A program made the position numbers and the translations under genes. This document shows, one piece after another, positions 8,541-17,666 of a stretch of 64,000 bases of DNA. The stretch is from Massilia sp. WG5 (GTDB taxonomy: Bacteria; Pseudomonadota; Gammaproteobacteria; Burkholderiales; Burkholderiaceae_D), in NCBI RefSeq assembly GCF_001412595.2, contig NZ_CP012640.2, positions 62,001-126,000 on the forward strand. The letters are read 5' to 3'. The first letter of the stretch is position 1. Each line of letters begins with the position of its first letter. The notes under the pieces were generated by a model. That model did no database searches, had not been told where the DNA came from, and saw only the letters and a program-made list of their open reading frames with translations.

Positions 8541-9184
8541 CGCGGCAGATCAACCTGTTCAATCCGGCATTCGAGAAACAGACGACGCTGTTCTCGGCGC
8601 GCTCGATGGCGGTCTCCTGCGGCGTGCTGGTGCTCGGCCTGGCCGGCCTGGCCGGCTGGTCCCAGCTGCGGCTGGCGCAGCTGCAGGGCGAGGCCGGCGC
8701 GGATGCGCACCGGCTCGAGGTGGCGCAGAAGCGGCTGGCCGCCGTGAGCGCGGAATTCGCGCCGCGCCGCAACGACCCTGCGCTCGCCGCCCAGCTGGCC
8801 GAGGCCGAGCAAGAGCAGGCGGCGCTGCAGCACGTGTCGCAGGTGATCGAGCGCGGCGACCTGGGCAACACCCATGGCTATGCCGAATACTTCCGCGCGC
8901 TGGCGCGCCAGAGCGCCGACGGCCTGTGGCTGACGGCCGTCAGCGTCGGCGGCGCCGGACGCGAGATCGGGGTGCAGGGCAGGGCGGTCGACCCGGCCAT
9001 GGTGCCGGGCTTCCTCAAGCGCCTGCGCAACGAGCCTGTCCTGCAGGGCACGGCCGTCGGCAGCCTGCAGATCGGCGAGGCGTCGGCGCTCAAACAGACC
9101 AGCGCCGACGGCAAGGAAAGCAGCGTGCCGGCGCCCTACGTCGAATTCAGCCTGCAGTCGACGCCGGCGGGAGCGAAGCCATGA
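8537..9184 (+). CDS. PilN-like MSHA assembly protein (MshI2-type)
   Basis: A 215-residue bitopic protein. A short cytoplasmic tail contains MTRQINLFNPAFEKQ, the PilN-type motif that binds PilM. A single membrane segment follows (about residues 24-42) and then a periplasmic coiled-coil/ferredoxin-like domain rich in Glu and Gln (QLAEAEQEQAAL). Position between MshI and MshJ and the ATGA overlaps on both sides support a PilN role. In some MSHA loci this gene is called mshI2; in others it is part of mshI, so I leave the symbol open. Confidence 0.82.
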   Translation: MTRQINLFNPAFEKQTTLFSARSMAVSCGVLVLGLAGLAGWSQLRLAQLQGEAGADAHRLEVAQKRLAAVSAEFAPRRNDPALAAQLAEAEQEQAALQHVSQVIERGDLGNTHGYAEYFRALARQSADGLWLTAVSVGGAGREIGVQGRAVDPAMVPGFLKRLRNEPVLQGTAVGSLQIGEASALKQTSADGKESSVPAPYVEFSLQSTPAGAKP

Positions 9185-9900
9185 AGCAGCGCCTGCTGCA
9201 GCTTGCCGCCCGCATCGATGCGCTCAGCCAGCGCGAGCGCGTGCTGGTGTTCGCCGCCGTGCTGGCGCTGCTGGCCTTCGTCGGCCAGTCCGTTCTGCTC
9301 GGCCCCGTGCAGCGCAAGCAGGACCTCCTGAAGAGCCGGATCGAACAGCAGCGCGCCAGCCTGGCCGAGACCGAAGCGGCGATCGCGCGCAAGGTCGCCG
9401 AGGCCGAAGTGGACCCGGACCAGTCGGTACGCGGCCGTTTGTCCGCGGTGCGCGCCGACACCGCGCGCATGAGCGAGCGGATGCGCGAAATGCAGAGCGG
9501 CCTGGTGCCGCCCGAGCGCATCGCGCCGCTGCTCGAAGCGATCCTGCGTGCGAACGGCCGCCTGAAGCTGGTGTCGATGCAGACCCTGCCGGTCGGCTCG
9601 CTGAACGAGCTGGGAGCGGATGCGGACAGGACGCGCGACGGCGCGGCCGCCGCGCCCGAGGCCGCCCGGCCGGCGGCCGTGCAGCCCGCCAGGCAGCCGG
9701 ACCTGCTGTTCCGTCACGGCGTCGAACTGACGGTGCGCGGCAGTTACCTCGACATGGTCGATTACATGGGTGCGCTCGAAGCGCTGCCGACCCAGCTGTT
9801 CTGGGGCAAGGCCCAACTGCAGGTCGAGCAGTACCCGACCGTGCGCCTGACCCTGACCCTGTACACCCTGAGCCTGGACCCGAAATGGATGAAGCTGTGA
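9181..9900 (+). CDS. mshJ: MshJ (PilO-like MSHA alignment protein)
   Basis: A 239-residue bitopic protein starting at the ATGA overlap (9181). One membrane helix (about residues 20-42, RERVLVFAAVLALLAFVG) is followed by a coiled coil rich in Glu, Gln and Arg (KSRIEQQRASLAETEAAIARK) and an alpha/beta domain ending in the conserved MVDYMGALEALP and LTLYTLSLDPKWMKL. This is the PilO/MshJ arrangement; with the PilN-like protein it should form the inner-membrane alignment subcomplex. An Ala/Pro-rich linker (about residues 145-180) separates the two parts. Confidence 0.87.
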   Translation: MKQRLLQLAARIDALSQRERVLVFAAVLALLAFVGQSVLLGPVQRKQDLLKSRIEQQRASLAETEAAIARKVAEAEVDPDQSVRGRLSAVRADTARMSERMREMQSGLVPPERIAPLLEAILRANGRLKLVSMQTLPVGSLNELGADADRTRDGAAAAPEAARPAAVQPARQPDLLFRHGVELTVRGSYLDMVDYMGALEALPTQLFWGKAQLQVEQYPTVRLTLTLYTLSLDPKWMKL

Positions 9901-10298
9901 AGACGAGCATGAAGCGGGGCTTGCCCTTGATCGCGGCGCTGATCCTGGCGGCCGGCGCGGCCAGTGCCGCCAGCCCGCTGCCGGATCCGACCCGGCCGCC
10001 GGCCGCCGCCATGCCGGCCTCCGCGCCGCTCGATGCCGCCAAACCGGAAGCGGCCCCGCAACTGCAGTCGGTGCTGCTCGGCGCCGCCGGCGTCCGTGGG
10101 CGCATCGCCGTGATCGATGGCCAGAGCGTGCGCGTGGGCGAGAATTTCCGCGGCGCGCGCGTGGTCCGCATCGCCGACAGCGAGGTCGAGCTGCAGCGCG
10201 GCCGCGCACGCCAGGTGCTGCGCCTGTATGCGCCGGAAAGCGTCGGCGGCATGACCCGTGTTTCCGCCACCGTCCCACGCCGTGGGGGAGAAGAATAA
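9897..10298 (+). CDS. mshK: MshK (PilP-like periplasmic protein)
   Basis: A small exported protein of about 133 residues. The GTG at 9897 overlaps the mshJ stop (GTGA), matching neighbouring junctions; ATGs at 9885 and 9909 are alternatives. A signal peptide (KRGLPLIAALILAAGAASA) is followed by the LPDPTRPP motif, typical of MshK and of PilP/GspC-type proteins, and a C-terminal domain with VRGRIAVIDGQSVRVGE and VLRLYAPE. It is likely to link the inner-membrane complex to the MshL secretin. Confidence 0.83.
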   Translation: MKTSMKRGLPLIAALILAAGAASAASPLPDPTRPPAAAMPASAPLDAAKPEAAPQLQSVLLGAAGVRGRIAVIDGQSVRVGENFRGARVVRIADSEVELQRGRARQVLRLYAPESVGGMTRVSATVPRRGGEE

Positions 10299-12067
10299 TG
10301 ATGCGCACCTTGAACAAGCCCTTCGCGGCCTCGCTGGCGGCGCTGCTGGCGCTGGGCGGTTGCCAGAGCCCGCCGCCCAGCACCTACGAGGCGATCCGCG
10401 CCGAAGTCGCGCGCGACGCCGCCAGGCGTCCTGCCGCGCCGGCGGTCGAGGCCGCGGTCGCCGACGCGCTGCTGCCGCCCGCCGCCAGCCTGGCCACCCA
10501 GTTGCCGAAGGCGCGCCCGGCGCTGGAGGAGCGTTTCAACGTCTCCTTCAACAATGTCCCGGCCCAGCAGTTCTTCCGTTCGATCGTCGCCGGCACCCGC
10601 TACAACATCCTGGTGCATCCGGACGTCAGCGGCACCATCACCGCCAACCTGAAGGACGTGACCCTGCAGGAGACCCTGGACGCGGTGCGCGAGATGTACG
10701 GCTACGACTACAAGATCGAGGGCACGCGCATCTCGATCAAGCCGCTGACCATGCAGACCAAGATGTTCCGCGTGAACTACCTGGTGGGCAAACGCCGCGG
10801 CGTGTCGAACCTGCGTGTCTCGTCGACCTCGGTGTCGAACGCGGTCAACAACCAGAACGGCAGCCAGAACAACCAGAACGGCCAGGGCAACCAGAACCAG
10901 AACAACCAGAACAATCCCAACGGCCAGACCCAGAACCAGATCGAGAGCACCGACGTCAGCACTACCTCGAGCAACGACTTCTGGGCCGACCTGAAGGCGG
11001 CCATCGAAGCCATCGTCGGTTCGAAGGAGGGCGGGCGCAGCATCGTGGTGAGCCCGCAGTCGGGCGTGGTCGTGATCCGCGCCATGCCGGACGAACTGCG
11101 CAACGTCGATGCCTACCTGAAGGCGACCCAGCTCGCGGTCGACCGCCAGGTGATCCTGGAAGCGAAGATCCTCGAGGTCGAGCTGAACGACAGCTTCCAG
11201 AGCGGCGTGAACTGGGCGTCCTTCGCATCTCTCAGGAGCAGCCACGACAACCGCGTCTCCGGCGGCCTGCTCGCGCCGGGCGCCACCCTGACCCCGCTGC
11301 CCTTCGGCGGCGGCCAGCCGGGCGTCATCAGCGATCCGAGCACCGGCCTGGCGGCCAGCACCGGCTTTTCGCTGTCCAACGCGGCGGGCGCGGCCGGCTC
11401 GATGTTCGGCCTTGCGGTCCAGACCAGTAACTTCGCGGCCCTGATCTCCTTCCTCGAGACCCAGGGCACCGTGCACGTGCTGTCGAGCCCGCGCGTGGCG
11501 GCGGTCAACAACCAGAAGGCGGTGCTGAAGATCGGCACCGACGAATTCTTCGTCACCGGCGTCACCACCAACACCAACTCGACCGCGGCCGGCACCACGA
11601 CCACGCCGAGCGTCACCCTGCAGGCCTTCTTCTCGGGCGTGGTGCTGGACGTGACCCCGCAGATCGACGACAAGGGCAATATCCTGCTGCACGTGCACCC
11701 GTCGGTGAGCCAGGTCTCGACCGTGAACAAGTCGGTCAGCCTGGGCACGGCCGGGAACCTGAACCTGCCGCTGGCGGCATCGGCTACCTCGGAACTGGAC
11801 AGCATCGTGCGCGGTTCGAACGGCCAGGTGGTGGCGATCGGCGGCCTGATGCGCCAGTCCTCGACCGCCGACAATTCGCAGGTGCCGGTCGCCGGCAGCG
11901 TGCCGGTGCTGGGCAACCTGTTCGGCGCGAAGAAGCGCGTGAACCAGAAGCGCGAGCTGGTGGTGCTGATCAAGCCGACCATCGTCGAAGGCGCCAACAA
12001 CTGGAACGAAGACCTGCTCGACGCCGGCCGCCGCATCGACCAGCTCGCGCCGCGGGGGATGCGGTAA
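10298..12067 (+). CDS. mshL: MshL, MSHA pilus outer-membrane secretin lipoprotein
   Basis: The outer-membrane channel of the pilus, 589 residues. The signal peptide ends in a lipobox (LLALGGC, Cys22), so it is probably self-piloting. Two ATGs occur in tandem (10298 and 10301); the second is better spaced from GGGGAG. Residues about 70-165 hold the STN/N0 domain (FNVSFNNVPAQQFFRSIV), then a linker of mostly Asn, Gln and Gly around residues 185-220, an N1-like domain, and the secretin core (VILEAKILEVELNDSFQSGVNW) ending with the beta-lip pattern DSIVRGSNGQVVAIGGLM and VPVLGNLF. The C-terminal tail ELVVLIKPTIVE is the family signature. Confidence 0.92.
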   Translation: MMRTLNKPFAASLAALLALGGCQSPPPSTYEAIRAEVARDAARRPAAPAVEAAVADALLPPAASLATQLPKARPALEERFNVSFNNVPAQQFFRSIVAGTRYNILVHPDVSGTITANLKDVTLQETLDAVREMYGYDYKIEGTRISIKPLTMQTKMFRVNYLVGKRRGVSNLRVSSTSVSNAVNNQNGSQNNQNGQGNQNQNNQNNPNGQTQNQIESTDVSTTSSNDFWADLKAAIEAIVGSKEGGRSIVVSPQSGVVVIRAMPDELRNVDAYLKATQLAVDRQVILEAKILEVELNDSFQSGVNWASFASLRSSHDNRVSGGLLAPGATLTPLPFGGGQPGVISDPSTGLAASTGFSLSNAAGAAGSMFGLAVQTSNFAALISFLETQGTVHVLSSPRVAAVNNQKAVLKIGTDEFFVTGVTTNTNSTAAGTTTTPSVTLQAFFSGVVLDVTPQIDDKGNILLHVHPSVSQVSTVNKSVSLGTAGNLNLPLAASATSELDSIVRGSNGQVVAIGGLMRQSSTADNSQVPVAGSVPVLGNLFGAKKRVNQKRELVVLIKPTIVEGANNWNEDLLDAGRRIDQLAPRGMR

Positions 12068-12978
12068 TGTACACCGCCCACTTCGGCCTGCGCGAGGCGC
12101 CGTTCGGCATCACGCCTGACACCAGCTTCTTCTTCGGCAGCCCGGGTTCGCAGGAAGCCCTGAACACGCTGCTGGTGGCGGCAAGAAACGGCGAAGGCTT
12201 CATCAAGATCACCGGCGAAGTCGGCACCGGCAAGACCCTGTTGTGCCGCAAGTTCATGGCGACCCTCGGCGCGGGCTTCGTCACCGCCTATATCCCGAAC
12301 CCCTACCTGGAGCCGCGCACCCTGATGCTGGCCCTGGCCGACGAGCTCGAGATCCGTCTCGACCGGGACGTCGACCAGCACCGCCTGCTGAAGTCGATCA
12401 TGGACCGCCTGCTGGCATTGGCCGGCCAGGGCAAGCGCGTGCTGCTGTGCCTGGACGAGGCCCAGGCCATCCCGGTCGAGAGCCTGGAAGCGCTGCGCCT
12501 GCTGACCAACCTGGAAACGGAAAAGCGCAAGCTGCTGCAGATCGTGCTGTTCGGCCAGCCGGAACTGAACCGCAATCTCGCACTGGAATCGATCCGCCAG
12601 CTGGCCCAGCGCATCACCTTCCACTATCACCTCGGGCCGCTGAGCCGCGACGACCTCGACTTCTATGTCGCGCACCGCCTGCGCGTGGCGGGCTTCACGG
12701 GCGCGCGCCTGTTCGCCAGCGGCGCGATCGCGCGGCTGTACGCGGCCAGCGGCGGCGTGCCGCGCCTGGTCAACGTACTGGCGCACAAGGCGCTGATGCT
12801 GTGCTATGGCGAAGGCGGCCACCAGGTCACGCGCGCGCACGTGATCGCGGCCGCGAAGGACACCCTGGCAACCAGCGGCCGGCGTAAAGTCGGCCGCCGC
12901 ATTCTGCCGTGGGCTGCGATCGGCGCCGTGCTGGCCGGCGCCGCCGCCAGCGTCGGCTGGGCAATCACACGATCGTGA
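12067..12978 (+). CDS. mshM: MshM, ExeA-like AAA+ ATPase with C-terminal membrane anchor
   Basis: A 303-residue ATPase of the ExeA/GspA family. The N-terminus MYTAHFGLREAPFGITPD is diagnostic. Walker A is GEVGTGKT (residues 50-57), Walker B is VLLCLDEAQAI near residue 140, and an arginine-rich sensor region follows. The last 25 residues (LPWAAIGAVLAGAAASVGWAI) form a single membrane segment. ExeA-type proteins remodel peptidoglycan or help place the secretin, which fits its place right after mshL (one-base overlap). Confidence 0.9.
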   Translation: MYTAHFGLREAPFGITPDTSFFFGSPGSQEALNTLLVAARNGEGFIKITGEVGTGKTLLCRKFMATLGAGFVTAYIPNPYLEPRTLMLALADELEIRLDRDVDQHRLLKSIMDRLLALAGQGKRVLLCLDEAQAIPVESLEALRLLTNLETEKRKLLQIVLFGQPELNRNLALESIRQLAQRITFHYHLGPLSRDDLDFYVAHRLRVAGFTGARLFASGAIARLYAASGGVPRLVNVLAHKALMLCYGEGGHQVTRAHVIAAAKDTLATSGRRKVGRRILPWAAIGAVLAGAAASVGWAITRS

Positions 12979-12985
12979 GCCTGCG

Positions 12986-14275
12986 ATGAGCCTGATTAAC
13001 AAGATGCTCCAGGACCTGGACGCGCGCGGCACCCCCGGCGCGGAGTCCTTCCCGTCCCAGACCCGTCCGGTCGCGCGCGAGCGCGCCGGCGTGGCGGGCC
13101 GCATCGGGCTGCGCCGCATCGCGGCGGCATCGGGCGGGGCCGCGGCCGCCGTGGCGCTGAGCTGGTTCGGCTGGACGAACTATCAGCAGGCGCGTGCCGT
13201 CGCCAGGCCCGCGGCGCCGGCAGCGGCGCCGCTCAAGCCGGCCGCGATCAAGCCGGCAGCGGCGCCGGTCGTCGGCACGCTGCCCGCCATCCCGGCCACT
13301 GAAGTACCTGTGCCTGCGTCGGCGCCGGCGCCGATCGGCCAGCCCGCGGACGCCTTCGACGCGCCCGTCGCGGCACCGAAGCAGCCGGCGGCGTCCGTGC
13401 CGAAGAGCGTGGCCGGCTACGAACCCGACAGCGCAGAGGCGCGCACCGCGCGCCAGGCCATCATGGCGGAACTGCAGGCGCGAATCGGCGCCGGCATCCT
13501 CGGGCCGGCCGCGCGCCTGCGCGCAGCGAAACCCGAGACGCCGGGCGAAGCGCGGCACGCGCCGAACAGCAGGCCGAAGGCGGAAGAGGGCCGCGAGCAC
13601 AGGATTGCGGCGCGCGCGGCGCCTGCTGCCGATGCCGACATGGCCGCACCCGCGTCCCGCAACAGGCGCGGCGGCGCCCAGGGCCTGCAGGAATCCGCAC
13701 CGCAGCGCGCCGAGGGCGAGTACCGCCGCGCGCTTGCCAGCCTGCAGGATGGCCGCATGGAGGACACCATCGCGGCACTGGAGCAGGCCCTGAAGCTCGA
13801 CCCCGCCCACGACGCCGCGCGCCAGACCCTGGTCGGCCTGCTGATCGAAGCGAAGCGCAGCGACGAGGCGATCCGCCACCTGCAGGCCGGCCTGGCCCTG
13901 GATGCGCGCCAGCCGGCCCTGGCGATGCTGCTGGCGCGCCTGCAGATCGAGCGCGGCGGCTCCGGCATCGAGACGCTCACCCGCACGCTGCCCTACGCCG
14001 GCAATGGCACGGGCAGCAGCGCCGATTACCACGCCTTCCTGGCCGGCGCCCTGCAGCGCGAGCAGCGCTACCGCGAGGCGGCCGTCGAGTACCAGGCCGC
14101 GCTGCGCGTTTCGCCCGGCAATGGCGTGTGGTGGATGGGATTGGGGATGTCGCTGCAGGCCGGCAAGCGCAACGCCGAAGCCCGCGAGGCCTTCCAGCGC
14201 GCGCATGCGAGCGGGACGCTGGCGCCGGAGCTGCAGGCCTTCGTGGAGAGCCGCCTGCAGCAGCTGGGCCGCTGA
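12986..14275 (+). CDS. mshN: MshN, TPR-containing MSHA biogenesis protein
   Basis: A 429-residue bitopic protein. It opens with MSLINKMLQDLDARG, the usual N-terminus of MshN and GspB-like partners, then one membrane segment (about residues 48-66). A long Ala/Pro-rich spacer (to about residue 240) follows, and then TPR repeats (EGEYRRALASLQDGRMEDTIAALEQALKLDPAHD and three further units). Its partner in other systems is the ExeA-like ATPase encoded just upstream. It is the last msh gene; the next gene converges on it with a 14-bp gap and no obvious terminator. Confidence 0.88.
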   Translation: MSLINKMLQDLDARGTPGAESFPSQTRPVARERAGVAGRIGLRRIAAASGGAAAAVALSWFGWTNYQQARAVARPAAPAAAPLKPAAIKPAAAPVVGTLPAIPATEVPVPASAPAPIGQPADAFDAPVAAPKQPAASVPKSVAGYEPDSAEARTARQAIMAELQARIGAGILGPAARLRAAKPETPGEARHAPNSRPKAEEGREHRIAARAAPAADADMAAPASRNRRGGAQGLQESAPQRAEGEYRRALASLQDGRMEDTIAALEQALKLDPAHDAARQTLVGLLIEAKRSDEAIRHLQAGLALDARQPALAMLLARLQIERGGSGIETLTRTLPYAGNGTGSSADYHAFLAGALQREQRYREAAVEYQAALRVSPGNGVWWMGLGMSLQAGKRNAEAREAFQRAHASGTLAPELQAFVESRLQQLGR

Positions 14276-14289
14276 AGCGGAAGCGGCTC

Positions 14290-15447
14290 CTAGACCTTCG
14301 CCAGGCGCTCCAGCGCCAGCTTCAGGGTCTGGTCCTGCTTCGCAAAGCAGAAGCGAACGATCCCCGATTCCTTGCCCTGGCTGTAGAAGGCCGAGACCGG
14401 AATCGCCGCCACCTTGATCTCGCGCGTCAGCCACTGCGCGAACGCGGATTCGCCCAGGTCCGAAATCCCATCGTACTTCACGCACTGGAAGTAGGTGCCG
14501 TCCGCCGGCAGCAGGGTGAAGCGGGTGCGCGCCAGGCCTTCCCGGAACAGGTCGCGCTTCTTCTGGTAGAACGCGGGCAGGTCGAGGTAGGGCGCCGGAT
14601 CCTGCATGTAGCCGGCCAGGCCGTGCTGCATCGGCGTGTTCACGGTGAACACATTGTACTGGTGGACCTTGCGGAATTCGGCCATCAAACTCGCCGGGGC
14701 CGCCACGTAGCCGACCTTCCAGCCGGTCACGTGATAGGTCTTGCCGAAGCTCGAAACGACGAAGGCGCGTTCGGCCAGCCTCGGATCGCGGCTGACCGAC
14801 TCATGCCGCTGGCCGTCGTAGACCATGTGCTCGTAGACCTCGTCTGACAGGATCAGGATGTCGGTCCCTTCGACGATCCCGGCCAGCGTATCGAGGTCGG
14901 CGCGGCGCAGGATCGAACCGGTCGGGTTGTGCGGGCTGTTAATCACGATCATGCGGGTGCGCGGTCCGACCGCCGCGGCGATCTCGTCCCAGGGCACGCT
15001 GTAGCCGTGTTCGTCGACCCGCATCGAGACCGTTACCGGCACGCCGCCGGCCAGCTGCACGGCCGGCAGGTAGCTGTCGTAGGCCGGTTCGACGACGATG
15101 ACTTCATCGCCCGGGTGCACCGCGCACAGGATCGCCGTGGTCAGGGCCTGGGTGGCGCCGGCGGTCACCGTGATCTCGGTAGCGGCATCGTAGGCGTGGC
15201 CGTACAGGGCCTGGATCTTGGCGGCGATGGACTCGCGCAGCTGCGCCACGCCGGACATCGGCGGATACTGGTTCAGGCCGGCGCGCATGGCCTCGTCGAC
15301 CAGGCCGAGCAGGCGCGGGTCGCAGCCGAAGTCGGGGAAGCCCTGGCCGAGGTTGACCGCGCCGTGCTCGCTGGCGAGGGCGGACATGAGCGTGAATACG
15401 GTGGTGCCGACGGCCGGCAGGCGCGATTGGAGAACGGGGGTAGGCAT
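14290..15447 (-). CDS. PLP-dependent aminotransferase, methionine aminotransferase type (YbdL-like)
   Basis: A 385-residue class I/II aminotransferase. The start at 15447 gives [27 protein letters not shown], the usual N-terminus of the YbdL/methionine aminotransferase group. Key features are [18 protein letters not shown], the cofactor-binding [22 protein letters not shown], and the PLP lysine in [15 protein letters not shown] (near residue 235). YbdL-type enzymes act on methionine, Gln and aromatic residues with 2-oxo acids and can serve methionine salvage. The PIN-domain gene ends two bases before this start, so the two are probably co-transcribed. Confidence 0.85.
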   Translation of the reverse strand: MPTPVLQSRLPAVGTTVFTLMSALASEHGAVNLGQGFPDFGCDPRLLGLVDEAMRAGLNQYPPMSGVAQLRESIAAKIQALYGHAYDAATEITVTAGATQALTTAILCAVHPGDEVIVVEPAYDSYLPAVQLAGGVPVTVSMRVDEHGYSVPWDEIAAAVGPRTRMIVINSPHNPTGSILRRADLDTLAGIVEGTDILILSDEVYEHMVYDGQRHESVSRDPRLAERAFVVSSFGKTYHVTGWKVGYVAAPASLMAEFRKVHQYNVFTVNTPMQHGLAGYMQDPAPYLDLPAFYQKKRDLFREGLARTRFTLLPADGTYFQCVKYDGISDLGESAFAQWLTREIKVAAIPVSAFYSQGKESGIVRFCFAKQDQTLKLALERLAKV

Positions 15448-15449
15448 GT

Positions 15450-15914
15450 TCAGTCTCGGAGGTTGGCTTCCAGTTTGACCCAGGCTTCGGGCTGCATGAT
15501 CCGGAACAGCCCCTCGCGCATCGTCTTCCTGGCCAGCTTGAGCAGGGCCTTGTCCTTGGTGACGAGGATGGCGGCGCCGGCGTCGCGCGCGATTTCCAGG
15601 AATTTCTGGTCGTCGCGGTCGGTGCAGACCGGCAGGCGGATCGCGCGGCTGTCGGGCGCCACCACCCGGATCAGGGCGTCGAAGCGCGCCGCGGCATCCG
15701 GACGCGACGCCTCGTCGAGCGGCAGGTGAGGGTAGTGCAGGACGTGCAGGTATTCGTCGCGGCAGTCGGCCCGGGTCACCGCCGCGACCGCGCCGCTCTC
15801 GAGCGCGGCCAGCAGGCTGGCCCAGCGCGGGTCGCGGAACACGAACAGGTCGAGGCAAACATTGGTGTCGATGACGATGGGATTCTGCGAGGTGGGAATC
15901 AAAGCGGGTATCAT
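15450..15914 (-). CDS. PIN-domain protein (COG1569-type putative toxin/RNase), no antitoxin seen
   Basis: A 154-residue PIN-fold protein. The acidic active-site residues are visible: [15 protein letters not shown] at the N-terminus, RDEYLHVL in the middle, and [15 protein letters not shown] then VTKDKALL. This is the pattern of the putative toxin-antitoxin PIN family (COG1569). No small antitoxin gene lies next to it; its neighbours are the aminotransferase (two bases downstream) and divergent yaaA. It may be a lone RNase rather than a toxin. Confidence 0.75.
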   Translation of the reverse strand: MIPALIPTSQNPIVIDTNVCLDLFVFRDPRWASLLAALESGAVAAVTRADCRDEYLHVLHYPHLPLDEASRPDAAARFDALIRVVAPDSRAIRLPVCTDRDDQKFLEIARDAGAAILVTKDKALLKLARKTMREGLFRIMQPEAWVKLEANLRD

Positions 15915-15950
15915 GTCGGCAATTCTACCGGTTGTACCCGTTCTTTACCT

Positions 15951-16721
15951 ATGCTGATCGTTCTCTCGCCTGCCAAGTCGCTCGACCTCGACACCCCGCC
16001 CACCACTGACCGCAGCACCACCCCGCAATTCATCGACCGCGCCGCGGAGCTGATCCGCGTGCTGAAGCCGTACTCGCCGGCCCAGGTATCCGCGCTGATG
16101 AGCATCTCGGATCCGCTGGCGGTGCTGAACGTGACCCGCTACGCCAGCTGGCACCCCGACCATGGCGACGCGCGCCAGGCCGTGATGTCCTTCGACGGCG
16201 ACGTCTACACGGGCCTGGATGCGCGCAGCCTCGACGCGAAGGCGCTGGACTATGTGCAGGACCATGTGCGCATCCTGTCCGGCCTGTATGGCCTGCTGCG
16301 CCCGCTGGACCGGATGCATCCCTACCGCCTCGAGATGGGCACCAGGCTGGCGAACCCGCGCGGCAAGGACCTGTATGCCTTCTGGGGCGAGTCGGTGACG
16401 GGCGCGCTGAACGAGGCGTTGGCCGCGAACGGCGCGACGGCGCTGGTGAACCTGGCCTCGGAAGAGTACTTCAAGTCGGTCAAGCCCAAGCTGCTGACCG
16501 CGCCGGTGATCAATCCGGTGTTCGAGGACTGGAAGAACGGCAAGTACAAGATCATTTCCTTCTTCGCCAAGCGCGCCCGCGGCATGATGGCGCGTTACGC
16601 GGCCGAGCACGGCATCACGGATCCGCACGAGCTGAAGGACTTCGATGTCGATGGCTATGCGTTCGAGGAGAGCGTGTCGACCGAGCGGGCGTGGGTGTTC
16701 AGGCGGCGGGTGGAAAGCTGA
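15951..16721 (+). CDS. yaaA: YaaA/DUF328 peroxide stress protein
   Basis: A 256-residue protein starting [17 protein letters not shown], the hallmark of YaaA. In Escherichia coli YaaA is OxyR-induced and lowers free iron during peroxide stress. Further family motifs are [34 protein letters not shown] and [17 protein letters not shown]. Length is normal. It diverges from the PIN gene with a 36-bp gap and ends at a strong terminator. Confidence 0.95.
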   Translation: MLIVLSPAKSLDLDTPPTTDRSTTPQFIDRAAELIRVLKPYSPAQVSALMSISDPLAVLNVTRYASWHPDHGDARQAVMSFDGDVYTGLDARSLDAKALDYVQDHVRILSGLYGLLRPLDRMHPYRLEMGTRLANPRGKDLYAFWGESVTGALNEALAANGATALVNLASEEYFKSVKPKLLTAPVINPVFEDWKNGKYKIISFFAKRARGMMARYAAEHGITDPHELKDFDVDGYAFEESVSTERAWVFRRRVES

Positions 16722-16726
16722 TCAAT

Positions 16727-16759
16727 GAAAAACGCCTGCATCGAGCAGGCGTTTTTTTA
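16727..16759. terminator. Bidirectional rho-independent terminator between yaaA and bamD
   Basis: A perfect 8-bp stem (ACGCCTGC at 16732-16739, GCAGGCGT at 16745-16752, loop ATCGA) is preceded by an A run and followed by a run of seven Ts, so it works on both strands. It lies between the convergent stops of yaaA and bamD. Confidence 0.93.
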
Positions 16760-16760
16760 T

Positions 16761-17600
16761 TTACTGCACCACATCCTTCGGCGCCGGCTGCGGCCCCGAC
16801 TTCGACCAGAACTTCCACCACGGCGCATCGCCGCTGCCGGTACCGCCCAGGAAGCGGCTGTTCGGGTAGTTCTTCTGGAAGATGCGCTGGGTATCGTCGC
16901 GCAGGTCGAACATGCCCAGCTTGTCGTAGCTGCGGATCATGATGAACAGCGCTTCCTCGCGCGCCGGCGAGGTGGCGAAGTTGGTCACGGCGTCCTGGGC
17001 GCGGTTCAGCGAGGCCAGGTAGGCGCCGCGGCGGTAGTAGTAGTTCGCCACGTGGACTTCATAGGAAGCCATCGCGTTGATCAGGTAGTTCATGCGCTGG
17101 ATCGAGTCCGGCGCATATTTGCTGTTCGGGAACTTGTCGACCAGTTCCTTGAAGGCGGCGAAGGCTTCGCGGGTTGCCTTCGGATCGCGTTCGGTCGGGT
17201 CCTGGGCGTAGATGAAGCTCATGAAACCGATCTGGTCGTTGAAATTGATCAGGCCGCGCAGGTAATACATGTAGTCGACCTGCGGGTGATTCGGGTGCAG
17301 CTTGATGAAGCGCTCCACCGCCGCCAGCGCCTCGGCCTGGTCCTGGGCCTTGTAGTGGGCGTAAGCAATCTCCATCTGCGCCTGTGTGGCGTAGGTGCCA
17401 AACGGGTAGTTGGTTTCCAGCTTTTCGAACAGCTTGATGGCGGCTTCGTAGTGGGCGCCGTCCATTTCTTCACGCGCGTCAGCGTATAATTTCGATGCTG
17501 ACACGTTCTTGCTTTCGTCGGAACCTTTCGGTAACAAACCGCAAGCTGACAAACTGAGCAGGGCAGACGTCACGACCAATACAGACAATTTTTTTTGCAT
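16761..17600 (-). CDS. bamD: BamD (ComL) outer-membrane assembly lipoprotein
   Basis: A 279-residue essential lipoprotein of the BAM complex, which inserts beta-barrels into the outer membrane. The signal peptide ends in the lipobox LSLSAC (Cys20). TPR-like repeats follow (YADAREEMDGAHYEAAIKLFEKLETNYPFG, AHYKAQDQAEALAAVERFIKLHP), including the family motif DYMYYLRGLINF and QDPTERDPKATREAFAAFKELVDKFPNSKY. The C-terminal tail is slightly extended with Pro and Lys. It diverges from rluD, as in many beta- and gammaproteobacteria. Confidence 0.96.
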   Translation of the reverse strand: MQKKLSVLVVTSALLSLSACGLLPKGSDESKNVSASKLYADAREEMDGAHYEAAIKLFEKLETNYPFGTYATQAQMEIAYAHYKAQDQAEALAAVERFIKLHPNHPQVDYMYYLRGLINFNDQIGFMSFIYAQDPTERDPKATREAFAAFKELVDKFPNSKYAPDSIQRMNYLINAMASYEVHVANYYYRRGAYLASLNRAQDAVTNFATSPAREEALFIMIRSYDKLGMFDLRDDTQRIFQKNYPNSRFLGGTGSGDAPWWKFWSKSGPQPAPKDVVQ

Positions 17601-17645
17601 GAGCTTTTTGCAAGAAAGTTTTTACCGAGATTCAACGAACGGCTG

Positions 17646-17651
17646 ATTATA
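17646..17651 (-). promoter_or_regulatory. Candidate -10 element of bamD
   Basis: On the minus strand the bases read TATAAT, a perfect -10 hexamer, 46 bases before the bamD start codon and within a locally AT-rich stretch. No good -35 lies 17 bases upstream. Confidence 0.5.
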
Positions 17652-17666
17652 GCCGATGGGAACAAC

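Noticed and set aside
10855..10945. Repetitive AACCAGAAC-like DNA, considered as a CRISPR or tandem repeat array
   Set aside because: It is in frame inside mshL and encodes the Asn/Gln linker; spacing is irregular and there are no spacers or cas genes.
15450..15914. PIN protein as half of a toxin-antitoxin pair
   Set aside because: No small antitoxin-like gene lies on either side; the flanks are fully occupied by the aminotransferase and yaaA.
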